Below are positions 24,217 through 33,034 of a DNA stretch of 64,000 nt, piece after piece. The stretch's first letter is position 1. Each line of letters begins with the position of its first letter. Location of the stretch: positions 1-64,000 of the forward strand of contig FNPS01000013.1 of assembly GCA_900107365.1 (NCBI GenBank), in the 5' to 3' direction. The DNA comes from Flavobacterium aquidurense (lineage in GTDB: Bacteria > Bacteroidota > Bacteroidia > Flavobacteriales > Flavobacteriaceae). The position numbers and the translations under genes are program-made. The notes beneath the pieces are model-generated. The model did no database searches, was not told the origin of the DNA, and saw only the letters and a program-made list of their open reading frames with translations.

Positions 24217-26633
24217 TTCGGTTCAATTTTCAAATATTCTCCTTTAAAACTCTGATTCAAAGCCGTCATTTCAATCGGTAGACCAGAACCATCCGGTATA
24301 ACTTCAATAGATGCTTTTCCGTTTGCCATTTTTATGGATTCACTTCCTGTCGGAGTTCCTTGATTTTTCAAGGTTTTTCCGCCTTTCATACATTGAAAAT
24401 AAACACTTTCTTCGTAATCCAGACAACGCAAATTGTTATTATCAATTGCAATTGCCGTAACCAGATAATTGCCATTTTTTAATTTTTGGGATGATAATTG
24501 TAACGAAGTTGCCGTATCATTTTTGTTGAAACGATAGTTTACTTTTAAAGTATCTGATACCGTTTTTCCGTCTTTGTTTTTCCCGATGGCAACCAGAATG
24601 TTATCTCCTTTTTTAAAATTAACATCCCAAGTTAAACCATTTGCAGGATATAGCGAAAGATTTCTTAATTTTTCTCCAAGTGATTTACCATCATGATAAA
24701 GTGTAACCCGCTCACAATTACTGAATACACTCAATATTCTGGGTGTGTTTTCAGGTCCCTGGCGCTCTGTCCAGGTATGTGATTCGATGTAGGTAAAAGG
24801 CTCTTTGCTCCAGTAACTTTTAAACACATAATAAGCGTCTTTTGGAACCCCGTTTCTGTCGACCAATCCTTTTTGGTTCATGTACGGAATAGCATCTTCT
24901 GGTCGCAATGGCGTTGCAAAATCCTTAAATGCCCATTGTACGTTACCCACGAACGTTGGATCATTCTCGGATATATGCAAATGCCAGTCAAATAAATCAA
25001 CGATATAATTCTCACTCCAATCACCAATTTGTGCAATATTCGCAACTTTGGTTTGCACAATTGCTTCTTCCCAACCTTCGGCTTTTATGACATTTTCGCC
25101 CGTAATCGGATTTTCGCTGTGGCGGCCCACATGACTGTCTCCGCCATATTCGGCATGAATGAAATGTTTGTATTCTTTCTTGTAAACGTCAATCGCTTTT
25201 TGGTAACTTTTGTAGCTTCCGGAATACCAGCCAGACCAGATAGAAGGGGAGAAAACGTCTACAATCTGCGAACCTTCATAATACTTTCTAATCGCTGTTT
25301 TTCTGGTGGGATCAAGTTGGTGTGCAAGATCGTTCAGTTCGGTTAAAAACACGTTTGTTTTTTCCGGATTGTCTCCGTCAGGAAAATCAGGAAGCCAGTT
25401 CATTTCATTCCCCAATGACCAGATGATGATACTTGGATGATTGTAATTTTGGTTGATGATTTCTGTCAGCATATTTTTGGTATTTGTCTGCCAAAGTTCA
25501 TCTCCAATTCCGCCGCGACACCAGGGCAATTCATCCCAAACTAAAAGTCCAAGTTCATCACAGGCTTTATAAACTTCAGGATCTTGTGGATAATGTGCCA
25601 AACGAACAAAATTAGCACCCATGTTTTTAATAGATTTCATATCTGCCCAATGTTGCGCATTGCTCATCGCAGCGCCAACGCCGGCTTGTTCTTCGTGACG
25701 ATGTGTTCCGCGAATCAACAATCTTTTTCCGTTAAGATAAAAGGGGCCATGATCTTTAAACTCAAACCATCTGAAACCCACTTTTTCGTTTACGCTGTCT
25801 TTAATTTGATTTTTCTCGGATAAAGTAGCGGTAACGGAATATAAATTCGGATTATCGGTATCCCATAATTCCGGATTTTTGATATTCTCGAAAGTGATAT
25901 TCGAAGTTTTCTCTGATACCACAATTGTTTTGCTGGCCACTTTTTTTCCTTTCGGGTTTTTAAGCGTCACCGTTAACGATAAATCCTTTGCATTTTCAGT
26001 ATTTATGGTCGAAGCCAGAATTTGTACCGAAGCTTTTTTTGCAGAAACTTCCGGAGTTGTAATTTTTAGATTATCGATGCGACTTTTGTATTGAGATAAC
26101 AACCAGACATCTCTTGTAATTCCGCCATAAATAAAGAAATCGCTCTTTTGGGACGGAATTATTTCGATGTCATAACTATTATCCACGCGTACAAAAATAT
26201 CGTTATTTCCTTCTTTTATTAAGTTGGTTATATCGATTGTAAAACCAATATAACCGCCAATATGTCCGCCAGCTTCTTTGCCGTTTACATATACTTTTGT
26301 AGTTACATTTGAACCTTCAAAATATAAAGAATAACGTCGATTTTTATCTATTGAAGAAATAGTCAAATTCTTTTGATACCAGCTTGCATCTCGTCTGTAA
26401 CCCGGATTTAAGTCGGTTGCGTCTTCGGCGTTCCAGGTGTGTGGTAAATTTATGGCAGTCCAGTTTGTCGCTTTTTGGGCTTCAGAAAGGGCAGGAGTAT
26501 GATTTTCTAAATACAGCCAATTGTCATTAATATTCATTTTTGTCTGAGCAAAACTGCTGCTCAGAAAAATCTGAAAAAAAACAAAAAGTGCAAAAGTATA
26601 AATTGTGTTATTGTGCTGCGGTCGGTTTTTCAT
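24210..26633 (-). CDS. GH2 exo-glycosidase, large form
   Basis: An 807-residue GH2 enzyme with a signal (IYTFALFVFFQIFLSSSFAQ). The acid/base glutamate is in IIIWSLGNEMNW and the nucleophile in HFIHAEYGGDSHVG. After the barrel, MNQKGLVDRNGVPKDAYYVF carries N-x-K-G. About 180 more residues form C-terminal beta domains missing in the 609-residue paralogue. Beta-galactosidase or beta-glucuronidase activity is likely; the PUL context favours the latter. Its start is about 95 bases from the GH88 stop, across an octamer hairpin. Confidence 0.82.
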   Translation of the reverse strand: MKNRPQHNNTIYTFALFVFFQIFLSSSFAQTKMNINDNWLYLENHTPALSEAQKATNWTAINLPHTWNAEDATDLNPGYRRDASWYQKNLTISSIDKNRRYSLYFEGSNVTTKVYVNGKEAGGHIGGYIGFTIDITNLIKEGNNDIFVRVDNSYDIEIIPSQKSDFFIYGGITRDVWLLSQYKSRIDNLKITTPEVSAKKASVQILASTINTENAKDLSLTVTLKNPKGKKVASKTIVVSEKTSNITFENIKNPELWDTDNPNLYSVTATLSEKNQIKDSVNEKVGFRWFEFKDHGPFYLNGKRLLIRGTHRHEEQAGVGAAMSNAQHWADMKSIKNMGANFVRLAHYPQDPEVYKACDELGLLVWDELPWCRGGIGDELWQTNTKNMLTEIINQNYNHPSIIIWSLGNEMNWLPDFPDGDNPEKTNVFLTELNDLAHQLDPTRKTAIRKYYEGSQIVDVFSPSIWSGWYSGSYKSYQKAIDVYKKEYKHFIHAEYGGDSHVGRHSENPITGENVIKAEGWEEAIVQTKVANIAQIGDWSENYIVDLFDWHLHISENDPTFVGNVQWAFKDFATPLRPEDAIPYMNQKGLVDRNGVPKDAYYVFKSYWSKEPFTYIESHTWTERQGPENTPRILSVFSNCERVTLYHDGKSLGEKLRNLSLYPANGLTWDVNFKKGDNILVAIGKNKDGKTVSDTLKVNYRFNKNDTATSLQLSSQKLKNGNYLVTAIAIDNNNLRCLDYEESVYFQCMKGGKTLKNQGTPTGSESIKMANGKASIEVIPDGSGLPIEMTALNQSFKGEYLKIEPKI

Positions 26634-26651
26634 TGATTATAAGCTTTTTTA

Positions 26652-26728
26652 AGGTGCAGAGGTTCATAGGTTCAAAGACTCGCATGGTAAAACCTTTGAA
26701 CCTTTGCACCTCTGTCCCTTTGTACCTT
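26652..26728. repeat. Octamer-word hairpin
   Basis: The left arm has three in-register octamers: AGGTGCAG, AGGTTCAT and AGGTTCAA. The right arm has their inverted partners TTTGAACC, TTTGCACC, TCTGTCCC and TTTGTACC. The loop is about 16 bases. The design matches the 59.6-kb array and the 37.16-kb block. Confidence 0.65.
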
Positions 26729-27906
26729 TATTTGTTACTTTTTCTTAATAATGCTTCAAGAAAATAATAATCAGCATAGATTATGGGTTCATCGATTTCG
26801 TCATGTTTTGGCCAGTTTCCGGTACTGTGGTCTAAAATAAATGGTCCTTTTACAGCATCATTTAAAATGTATTTATCGGAATTTAACGAAGTCATTATTT
26901 TATCGGCGAAAGCCAAATAACTCTTATTTTTAGTATAACCGTACAATTCATATAAAGCAGAAGCCATAACGGTTGCAGCAGAAACATCCCGGGGCGAATT
27001 TGGAATACCCGGATCTTTAAAATCCCAATACGGAATTCCGTCTTGCGGTAAATTTTTATTATTCATAAAAAACTTTGCAGTGGCTTCAGCTTGTTTTAAA
27101 TAAGCCGGATCTTTGGTATAGCGATATGACATGGTGAATCCGTAAACTGCCCAGCCTTGCCCGCGTGCCCAAACCGAATCGTCATTGTAGCCTTGCAATG
27201 TTGTTTTCTTTCTAACTGCTCCCGAAGTTGGGTCGTAATCGATAACATGATAACAACTATTGTCTGCTCTAAATTGATTTTTTAAAGTCGTATTTGCATG
27301 TTGTATGGCAATTTCCTGATACTTTTTATTTCCTGATAATTTAGAAGCTTCAAAAAGCAATTCCAGATTCATCATGTTGTCAATGATAACAGGGTAGTCC
27401 CAGATTTCCTTACTGAAATCCCAGGATCTGATCGCTCCAACTTTGGCATTAAAACGCTTGCATAATGTTTCGGCACCTTTGATAATAACGGCTGCGTATT
27501 CTTGTTTGTTTTCTACTTTTAAAGCTTCTCCAAAACTACAATACACTTTGAATCCAACATCGTGCGAATTACTATTTAGACTTTCTTTTTTGCTGAAAGG
27601 TGTCCATTTTTCTGCCTGATTTTTATAGGCTTCATTACCTGTTAATCGGTACAATTGCCATAAGTTTCCGGCAAAGAATCCACTTGTCCAGTCTTTGGAA
27701 GGCACTTTTTTTATCAAATTGGTTTTTATGGTCATGCTGCGCGGCATCGACATCGAATCAACCGGATAATCAAGCAGCATTTTATATCTTTTCTCCAGAA
27801 GATTTTCTGAAGTTGTAGTAACTTTTGTCTGAGCATTAATCCCGGATTTGCACGATGCCAGTAGTGCAAATCCAAGAATTAAAAAAAATGAAATAACTTT
27901 GTTCAT
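26728..27906 (-). CDS. GH88 unsaturated glucuronyl hydrolase-like lipoprotein
   Basis: A 392-residue protein with a lipoprotein signal (FLILGFALLASCKSG). The (alpha/alpha)6 barrel motifs are KDWTSGFFAGNLWQLY, NSHDVGFKVYCSFG, YPVIIDNMMNLELL and GYNDDSVWARGQGWAVYGFT. The aspartates in HDVGF and MMNL-adjacent IIDN fit the catalytic pair of GH88. The family removes unsaturated glucuronyl residues from ends made by polysaccharide lyases. This implies that a lyase acts first; the beta-helix protein at 37.4 kb is a candidate. Confidence 0.85.
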   Translation of the reverse strand: MNKVISFFLILGFALLASCKSGINAQTKVTTTSENLLEKRYKMLLDYPVDSMSMPRSMTIKTNLIKKVPSKDWTSGFFAGNLWQLYRLTGNEAYKNQAEKWTPFSKKESLNSNSHDVGFKVYCSFGEALKVENKQEYAAVIIKGAETLCKRFNAKVGAIRSWDFSKEIWDYPVIIDNMMNLELLFEASKLSGNKKYQEIAIQHANTTLKNQFRADNSCYHVIDYDPTSGAVRKKTTLQGYNDDSVWARGQGWAVYGFTMSYRYTKDPAYLKQAEATAKFFMNNKNLPQDGIPYWDFKDPGIPNSPRDVSAATVMASALYELYGYTKNKSYLAFADKIMTSLNSDKYILNDAVKGPFILDHSTGNWPKHDEIDEPIIYADYYFLEALLRKSNK

Positions 27907-27934
27907 ACTTACGTAGTATTTTTTGTTTTAAATT

Positions 27935-28285
27935 AAAAATGGAGAATTAAAAATTAAAAATCTGCTCGTTTTGTAAATTCTATTATATAATCAAATCTTT
28001 TTCAGGAGCTAATCCCGCTATCCGTTTCAATCTTTTGTTGCGAACCCCGCAACAAAAGGATTTCCACTTCTATCGGGGCTAGGGCAATCATTTTCATAAG
28101 AAATTTTAGCCACGCTTGTCATTTCGACAGAGGAGAAATCTCCACTAGAAGCTCTGCATGCTAAATATCCAATTTTTGTCGAGATTACTTACGGGGATAA
28201 AATCTGCAAGAAAAACTAAACGCAATGTTATTAGCATAGTGCCTGCTTCAAAAATTTTTAATTTTTAATTCTAAATTTTTAATTG
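27935..28285. repeat. AATTAAA-word arms enclosing other repeats
   Basis: The left arm (27935-27965) is built from AATTAAAAATGG and AATTAAAAATTAAAAATCTG. The right arm (28247-28284) is TTTTTAATTTTTAATTCTAA and ATTTTTAATT. Between them lie the covarying element at 27998-28103 and a degenerate GTCATTTCGACAGAGG element at about 28118-28200. There is no gene in the 381-base gap. Confidence 0.55.
27998..28103 (+). repeat. AACCC-loop hairpin element, copy 1
   Basis: The element runs from TTTCAGGAGCTAATCCCGCT through TATCCGTTTC to ATCGGGGCTAGGGCAATC and TTTTCATAAGAA. Inside, CTTTTGTTGCG (28032-28042), loop AACCC and CGCAACAAAAG (28048-28058) form a perfect 11-bp hairpin. The second copy at 40494-40645 keeps the loop but has three compensated base-pair changes in the stem. 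Confidence 0.8.
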
Positions 28286-28287
28286 AT

Positions 28288-29805
28288 CTAATATCCAGGA
28301 TTATTCGGTTTTAAATTAGGGTTAATAGCTAATTCGGTTCCTGGTAATGGAAATAAATAATCTTTGTTTGGGTCAAAATTTGGGTGTGGTTCAAAACCAT
28401 TTGGTCCAAACACTTCCGGTCCGTTTTTCAATCTTTTGATGTCGTACCATCTTACATATTCAAAAGCCAGTTCTAATCTTCTTTCATCAATAACCATTTT
28501 TTTGAAATCTGCTTTTGAAAGTCCGGGCGTTACATTGGCAGGAAAAGAAACTATTTTACCTGCTTTATTTCTGGCTCTCGCACGAACCCGGTTTACATAA
28601 CCATCAGCTTCTGTTGTACCCGGTGTAATTTCATTTAAAGCTTCTGCAGCAGTCAGCAATACCTCGGCAAAACGCATCGTGATATAATTGTGTTGTGATG
28701 TTCTTCCGTTTGCGCCCGCTTTTCCGGGAAAACGGTAATATTTAGCAATATGCGGACGGGGTGCTTTTTCGTTATCGCTTGAAGGATAAACCTGTAAAGC
28801 GCCGCCTGGTCCGGTTTTCTTTCTGATAATGGTATCAAAACTTACCGCTCTTCTGTAATCTCTTTTGTCCCAATCATTAAATACTTTTAAAGAAGGAACC
28901 GCAACAGAAAATCCTTGGCCGTAGCTATAACTGTCATCTTTTAAAGATCCTGTAAAAAATGCGGTGTAATCCTGACCGTAATTTCCTGATACCAAGTTGT
29001 TAAAATCAATTGTAAATAAGGGTTCTTTTAATGCAGCTGTCTTTGTAGCGTTGAATAAATCCTGAAAATCAGCATCTAAACCTAAACCAAATTTCGCTTC
29101 GTTTGTAATTACATATTTCGATTCATCATACGCTTTTTGATAGTTTCCTAAAGTCAGATAAACAGAAGCCAAATAACCTGCGGCAGTACCTTTTCCGGGA
29201 ACGGCTTTTACTTTTGGTTTGTCTTCCAACCATTGTTTTGCAAACTCCAAATCGGCTATAATTTTTTTATAAACTTCTGCTTCTTTTGTTTTGCCTAAAG
29301 AGTTTACCTGATTAACATCATTAACCACAAAATCGACATACGGAATATCACCAAAAATTCGAACCAAATGATAATAAGCGAAAGCTCTTGCAAAATAAGC
29401 CTGAGCTACAATGGCGTTTACTTTTGCAGGATCTCCGGGCGTTTTCTTAGCGCCTTCAATGGCCTGATTTGCTGCAGTGATAATGATATACGATTGCGGC
29501 CAAAAGTTAGCTACAAGTGCGTTTGTATCGTTCATGGTCATGTCATTTACATCAATACGGGCGGCCTGCGTGGTTCTGTCACCAATATCAGCCATATCAT
29601 CACGCAACATTAAGGCGATGGTAAATTCTCTTCCCCAATAGTTATTGTGGGCAATATTAGCAAAAGCTCCATTTACAGCAGCTTGTAAGTCATCTGTATT
29701 GTTAAAAAAGTTTTCAGGACGAATGATTCCTACTGGCTTTTCTTCAAGGTCAGAACATCCAAAAGTGAATATTCCTAAGAAAAATAAGGCTATATATTTT
29801 TTCAT
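28288..29805 (-). CDS. SusD/RagB-family glycan-binding lipoprotein
   Basis: A 505-residue lipoprotein (KKYIALFFLGIFTFGCSD) of the SusD fold, with TPR-like repeats in the N-terminal half (RAFAYYHLVRIFGDIPY) and the usual RLAFEY-type motif RRLELAFEYVRWYDIKR near the C-terminus. It sits on the outer membrane and captures glycan for the SusC partner transcribed just upstream (12 bases apart). The glycan is unknown; the locus suggests a glucuronate-containing polymer. Confidence 0.9.
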   Translation of the reverse strand: MKKYIALFFLGIFTFGCSDLEEKPVGIIRPENFFNNTDDLQAAVNGAFANIAHNNYWGREFTIALMLRDDMADIGDRTTQAARIDVNDMTMNDTNALVANFWPQSYIIITAANQAIEGAKKTPGDPAKVNAIVAQAYFARAFAYYHLVRIFGDIPYVDFVVNDVNQVNSLGKTKEAEVYKKIIADLEFAKQWLEDKPKVKAVPGKGTAAGYLASVYLTLGNYQKAYDESKYVITNEAKFGLGLDADFQDLFNATKTAALKEPLFTIDFNNLVSGNYGQDYTAFFTGSLKDDSYSYGQGFSVAVPSLKVFNDWDKRDYRRAVSFDTIIRKKTGPGGALQVYPSSDNEKAPRPHIAKYYRFPGKAGANGRTSQHNYITMRFAEVLLTAAEALNEITPGTTEADGYVNRVRARARNKAGKIVSFPANVTPGLSKADFKKMVIDERRLELAFEYVRWYDIKRLKNGPEVFGPNGFEPHPNFDPNKDYLFPLPGTELAINPNLKPNNPGY

Positions 29806-29817
29806 AATATGATTCTG

Positions 29818-32800
29818 TTAAAATTTTAAATTGAAACCAAAAGTGAAAGTTCTCACGTTTGGATAACTTCCATAATCTAATCCTAAATTGGTATTACTTC
29901 TGGCGTTGGTGTCGTTTAAATAATTTACCTCAGGATCTGAACCCGGATAATTTGTAATTGTCCAAAGGTTTTGTGCACTCACATAGAAGCGAACTTTGCT
30001 CAATCCCATTTTAGAAACTACTTTGTCATCTAAACTATAGCCGATAGAAACGTTTTTCAAACGGATGTAACTTGCATCATACACAAATCTTGAAGTGATT
30101 CTTTTTGTTCTTGCTGCATTTGCAGGAACATCAGTATCTGTATGTGTTGGTGTCCAGGCATCTAAAACTTCTGTTGTTGCATTGTTATTTCCTGAAGCCA
30201 ATTCCATTAAAGTATAATTTAAAATTTGGTTTCCTTCTGAACCCTGAAAGAAGATATTCAAATCCAGGTTTTTATAAGTGAAATCATTATTAAATCCGAA
30301 GATGAAATCCGGGTTTGGATTCCCGATAATCGTTTTATCATTTGAATCTAATTTTCCGTCACCATTTATGTCTCTGAATTTTTCTCCACCCGGAGCCGTT
30401 TCAAAATTCCCCGGAAGAACAGTTTCTCCTTGTTGAATTACACCATCGTAAATAAATCCGTAGAAAGAACCAACCGGCTCACCAACTCTCAGAATTTGAG
30501 ATTCTGTTGCAAGGAAATGCCCTGGAGCAGAGTTTATTAATAAGTCTTTGTTATCTGCCAGTTTCAATACTTTATTCTTGTTTGCCGAGATATTAAAGTT
30601 CGTAGACCATGTAAAATCAGCACCAATAAAGTTTTTGGTATTGATACCTAATTCCCAGCCTTTGTTTTCTAATTCTCCCACATTTTGAAGCTGAGAAGCA
30701 ATTCCTGAAATTCCAGGCAAAGGTCTGTTGAATAATAAATCTTTGGTAATCGTTTTGTAATAATCTGCAGTAAGACTGATTCTGTTATCAAATAAACCTA
30801 AGTCAATTCCGTAATCCTGTTGGTACGATGTTTCCCATTTTAAGTTCGGATTATCCAAAGAAGTCAACTGAACCGCATTTACTATAACGTCACCGCTCAC
30901 ATCATAAATTTCTGAGAATCGTGATAAAGTAGAGTAGGCGCCAATCGATGGATTTCCGGTTGCTCCGTAACTTGCTCTTAATTTAAGATTTGAAATCGTT
31001 TTATTGTCTTTTAAGAAATTCTCTTTCGCAATATTCCAACCCACGGCTCCAGAAGGGAAAGTTCCGTATTTGTAGTTTTTACTAAAGCTTGAAGAACCGT
31101 CGCGACGTGCTGTAAACGTAAATAAATATTTATCATCATAATCAAAATTCAACCTTCCAAAAGCAGAAATTAGTTCGGTTTCAGATAAACCTGAATCTGG
31201 TTTTAAGAACACTGTTCCCGCACCTAAATTATGATAGGAATTGGTGTTTGTCAGAAATCCTCTTGAAGCAGCATACGAATTTTCGTTTCTGTTTTTTTGA
31301 TACGAATATCCTCCAAGAACCGTTAAGATTCCTTTGTCGATAATTTCTTTTTTATAGGTCAAATAATTCTCTGTTAAGAAAGAAGAAAAGCGCGTGTTGC
31401 TTACAGAAGCTTCTCCTTTTATATTTTTTCCTGCAATTAAAGTAGAAGGAATATATCTTCCGGTTTGAGAATTGGATTCGGTTAAACCTAAAGTCGTTTT
31501 GAAATTTAAATCTTTGGTAATTTGATATGAAGCGAAGAAGTTACTTCTGTTGGTAATGTTGATCACTTCCAGAATATTTTCCATTGCAGTTGCATACGGA
31601 TTGTCAATATCGTCTCCAATTGGAGCGGTAGTGGTATAAGAACCATCAGCATTATAAATTCCTTTATCTGGCATAAAACGGTAAGCAGCGGCAATTACAC
31701 CCGCAGCACCAGTACCTCCGGCGCTGGTCTGGCTAATGATTCCGTCTTTATTTTGTTTGCTGGTAAATAAGTTCAAACCTATTTTAAACTTATCGCTTAA
31801 ATCGGCCTCAAGATTACTTACTATAGTGTATTTGTCAACTCCTGAATTGATTACAACTCCATTTTGGTTGTAATAATTTCCTGAAACATAATATCTGATT
31901 TTGTCTGAACCACCTGAAAAGGATAATTGTGAATTCGAAATCATTCCGTCACGGTAAATAACATCCTGCCAATCTGTGTTAGCTCCGCCTGAAGTATGCG
32001 TTGTAAAACTTTTTCTGTACGCCACAAATTGATCTCCGTTTAATAAATCTAATTGATTGTTTACTGATTGTGTCGAAGTCGAATTACTGAATTCAATTAC
32101 CGGTGCTCCTGGTTTTCCTTTTTTAGTAGTTACCATGATAACTCCGTTTGAACCTCTTGATCCGTAAATCGCCGTTGCCGATGCATCTTTTAAAATCTCT
32201 ATAGAAGCAATATCCTGTGGTGCCGGCATCGAAGCACCCGCAAAACCGTCAACCACTATTAGAGCGTCTCCGCTTGCATTGATTGATGTTCCTCCACGAA
32301 CCCTGATTTTTACCGGAGCGCCAGGTTCACCACCATTATTTGATTGTACTGAAACCCCTGCTGCACGACCTTGTAAAGCCATTTCTGCATTTAATAAAGG
32401 ATAAGCTGTCAACTCTTTGGCCGTTACGGAAGACACAGAACCTGTAATGTCACTCTTTTTACGAGTACCATAACCTACAACCACAACCTCGTCAAGATTT
32501 TTGGTATCTGCTTTTAAGCTCACATTTACGACTGTTTTATTTCCTATCGGAACTTCAACCGTTTGATATCCTACATAATTGAAAACTAAGACAGCATTTT
32601 TCTCTGAAACAATTACGGTATAGTTTCCATCCATATCCGCAGATGCTCCAACAGAAGATCCTTTAATATAAACATTTGCACCAGGAAGCCCAAGTAAATC
32701 TTCGCTGGAAGTAACTTTTCCTGTGACTTTTCTTTCCTGTGCATTCATAACGATATTTACTAGTAAAAAGAGTACCAGAAAACACCATTTAAGCGATTTA

Positions 32801-32820
32801 ATTTTTTGGTTTGTAAACAT
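29818..32820 (-). CDS. SusC/RagA-family TonB-dependent transporter
   Basis: A 1000-residue outer-membrane transporter. It has a signal peptide (about 1-27), a carboxypeptidase-regulatory-like domain (about 30-115, VTGKVTSSEDLLGLPGANVY), the conserved EVVVVGYGTRKKSDITGSV stretch, the plug with GSRGSNGVIMVTTKKG, then the beta-barrel ending in aromatic FGFNLKF. It imports oligosaccharides bound by the downstream SusD. It lacks the N-terminal STN domain, so control is probably through the adjacent hybrid two-component system. Confidence 0.92.
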   Translation of the reverse strand: MFTNQKIKSLKWCFLVLFLLVNIVMNAQERKVTGKVTSSEDLLGLPGANVYIKGSSVGASADMDGNYTVIVSEKNAVLVFNYVGYQTVEVPIGNKTVVNVSLKADTKNLDEVVVVGYGTRKKSDITGSVSSVTAKELTAYPLLNAEMALQGRAAGVSVQSNNGGEPGAPVKIRVRGGTSINASGDALIVVDGFAGASMPAPQDIASIEILKDASATAIYGSRGSNGVIMVTTKKGKPGAPVIEFSNSTSTQSVNNQLDLLNGDQFVAYRKSFTTHTSGGANTDWQDVIYRDGMISNSQLSFSGGSDKIRYYVSGNYYNQNGVVINSGVDKYTIVSNLEADLSDKFKIGLNLFTSKQNKDGIISQTSAGGTGAAGVIAAAYRFMPDKGIYNADGSYTTTAPIGDDIDNPYATAMENILEVINITNRSNFFASYQITKDLNFKTTLGLTESNSQTGRYIPSTLIAGKNIKGEASVSNTRFSSFLTENYLTYKKEIIDKGILTVLGGYSYQKNRNENSYAASRGFLTNTNSYHNLGAGTVFLKPDSGLSETELISAFGRLNFDYDDKYLFTFTARRDGSSSFSKNYKYGTFPSGAVGWNIAKENFLKDNKTISNLKLRASYGATGNPSIGAYSTLSRFSEIYDVSGDVIVNAVQLTSLDNPNLKWETSYQQDYGIDLGLFDNRISLTADYYKTITKDLLFNRPLPGISGIASQLQNVGELENKGWELGINTKNFIGADFTWSTNFNISANKNKVLKLADNKDLLINSAPGHFLATESQILRVGEPVGSFYGFIYDGVIQQGETVLPGNFETAPGGEKFRDINGDGKLDSNDKTIIGNPNPDFIFGFNNDFTYKNLDLNIFFQGSEGNQILNYTLMELASGNNNATTEVLDAWTPTHTDTDVPANAARTKRITSRFVYDASYIRLKNVSIGYSLDDKVVSKMGLSKVRFYVSAQNLWTITNYPGSDPEVNYLNDTNARSNTNLGLDYGSYPNVRTFTFGFNLKF

Positions 32821-32942
32821 TCATTTTTTGGTTTTAAGGTTAGTGTTAGATAAAATAGAATAGCAATAAACTCATTCCGATTATTAGCAGCATGAAGAGT
32901 ATTTGCAGTAATAAGAATTTTGTTTTCTTCAATTTCATAAGG

Positions 32943-32950
32943 CAAATTTA
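32943..32950 (-). promoter_or_regulatory. Possible -7 box for the SusCD operon
   Basis: Read on the minus strand this is TAAATTTG, matching TAnnTTTG. A TTTG on the same strand lies 24 bases further upstream (32975-32978), slightly longer than the usual gap. It would give a leader of about 115 bases ahead of SusC. Confidence 0.3.
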
Positions 32951-32975
32951 GGTTGCGCAAACGATATAGAAATAC

Positions 32976-33011
32976 AAAAAAGGGTATCTAAAAATACAGA
33001 TACCCTTTTTT
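32976..33011 (-). terminator. Terminator of the hybrid two-component gene
   Basis: AGGGTATCT and AGATACCCT form a perfect 9-bp stem with an 8-base loop, flanked by A-run and T-run, so it is bidirectional. It lies just after the stop of the minus-strand regulator. Confidence 0.85.
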
Positions 33012-33034
33012 AAGCCTTGAAAACGTTGATTTTT

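Noticed and set aside
24057..24281. Plus-strand frame over the 24.1-kb gap
   Set aside because: It is made mostly from the CGCAA hairpin arms and the antisense of the GH2 end.
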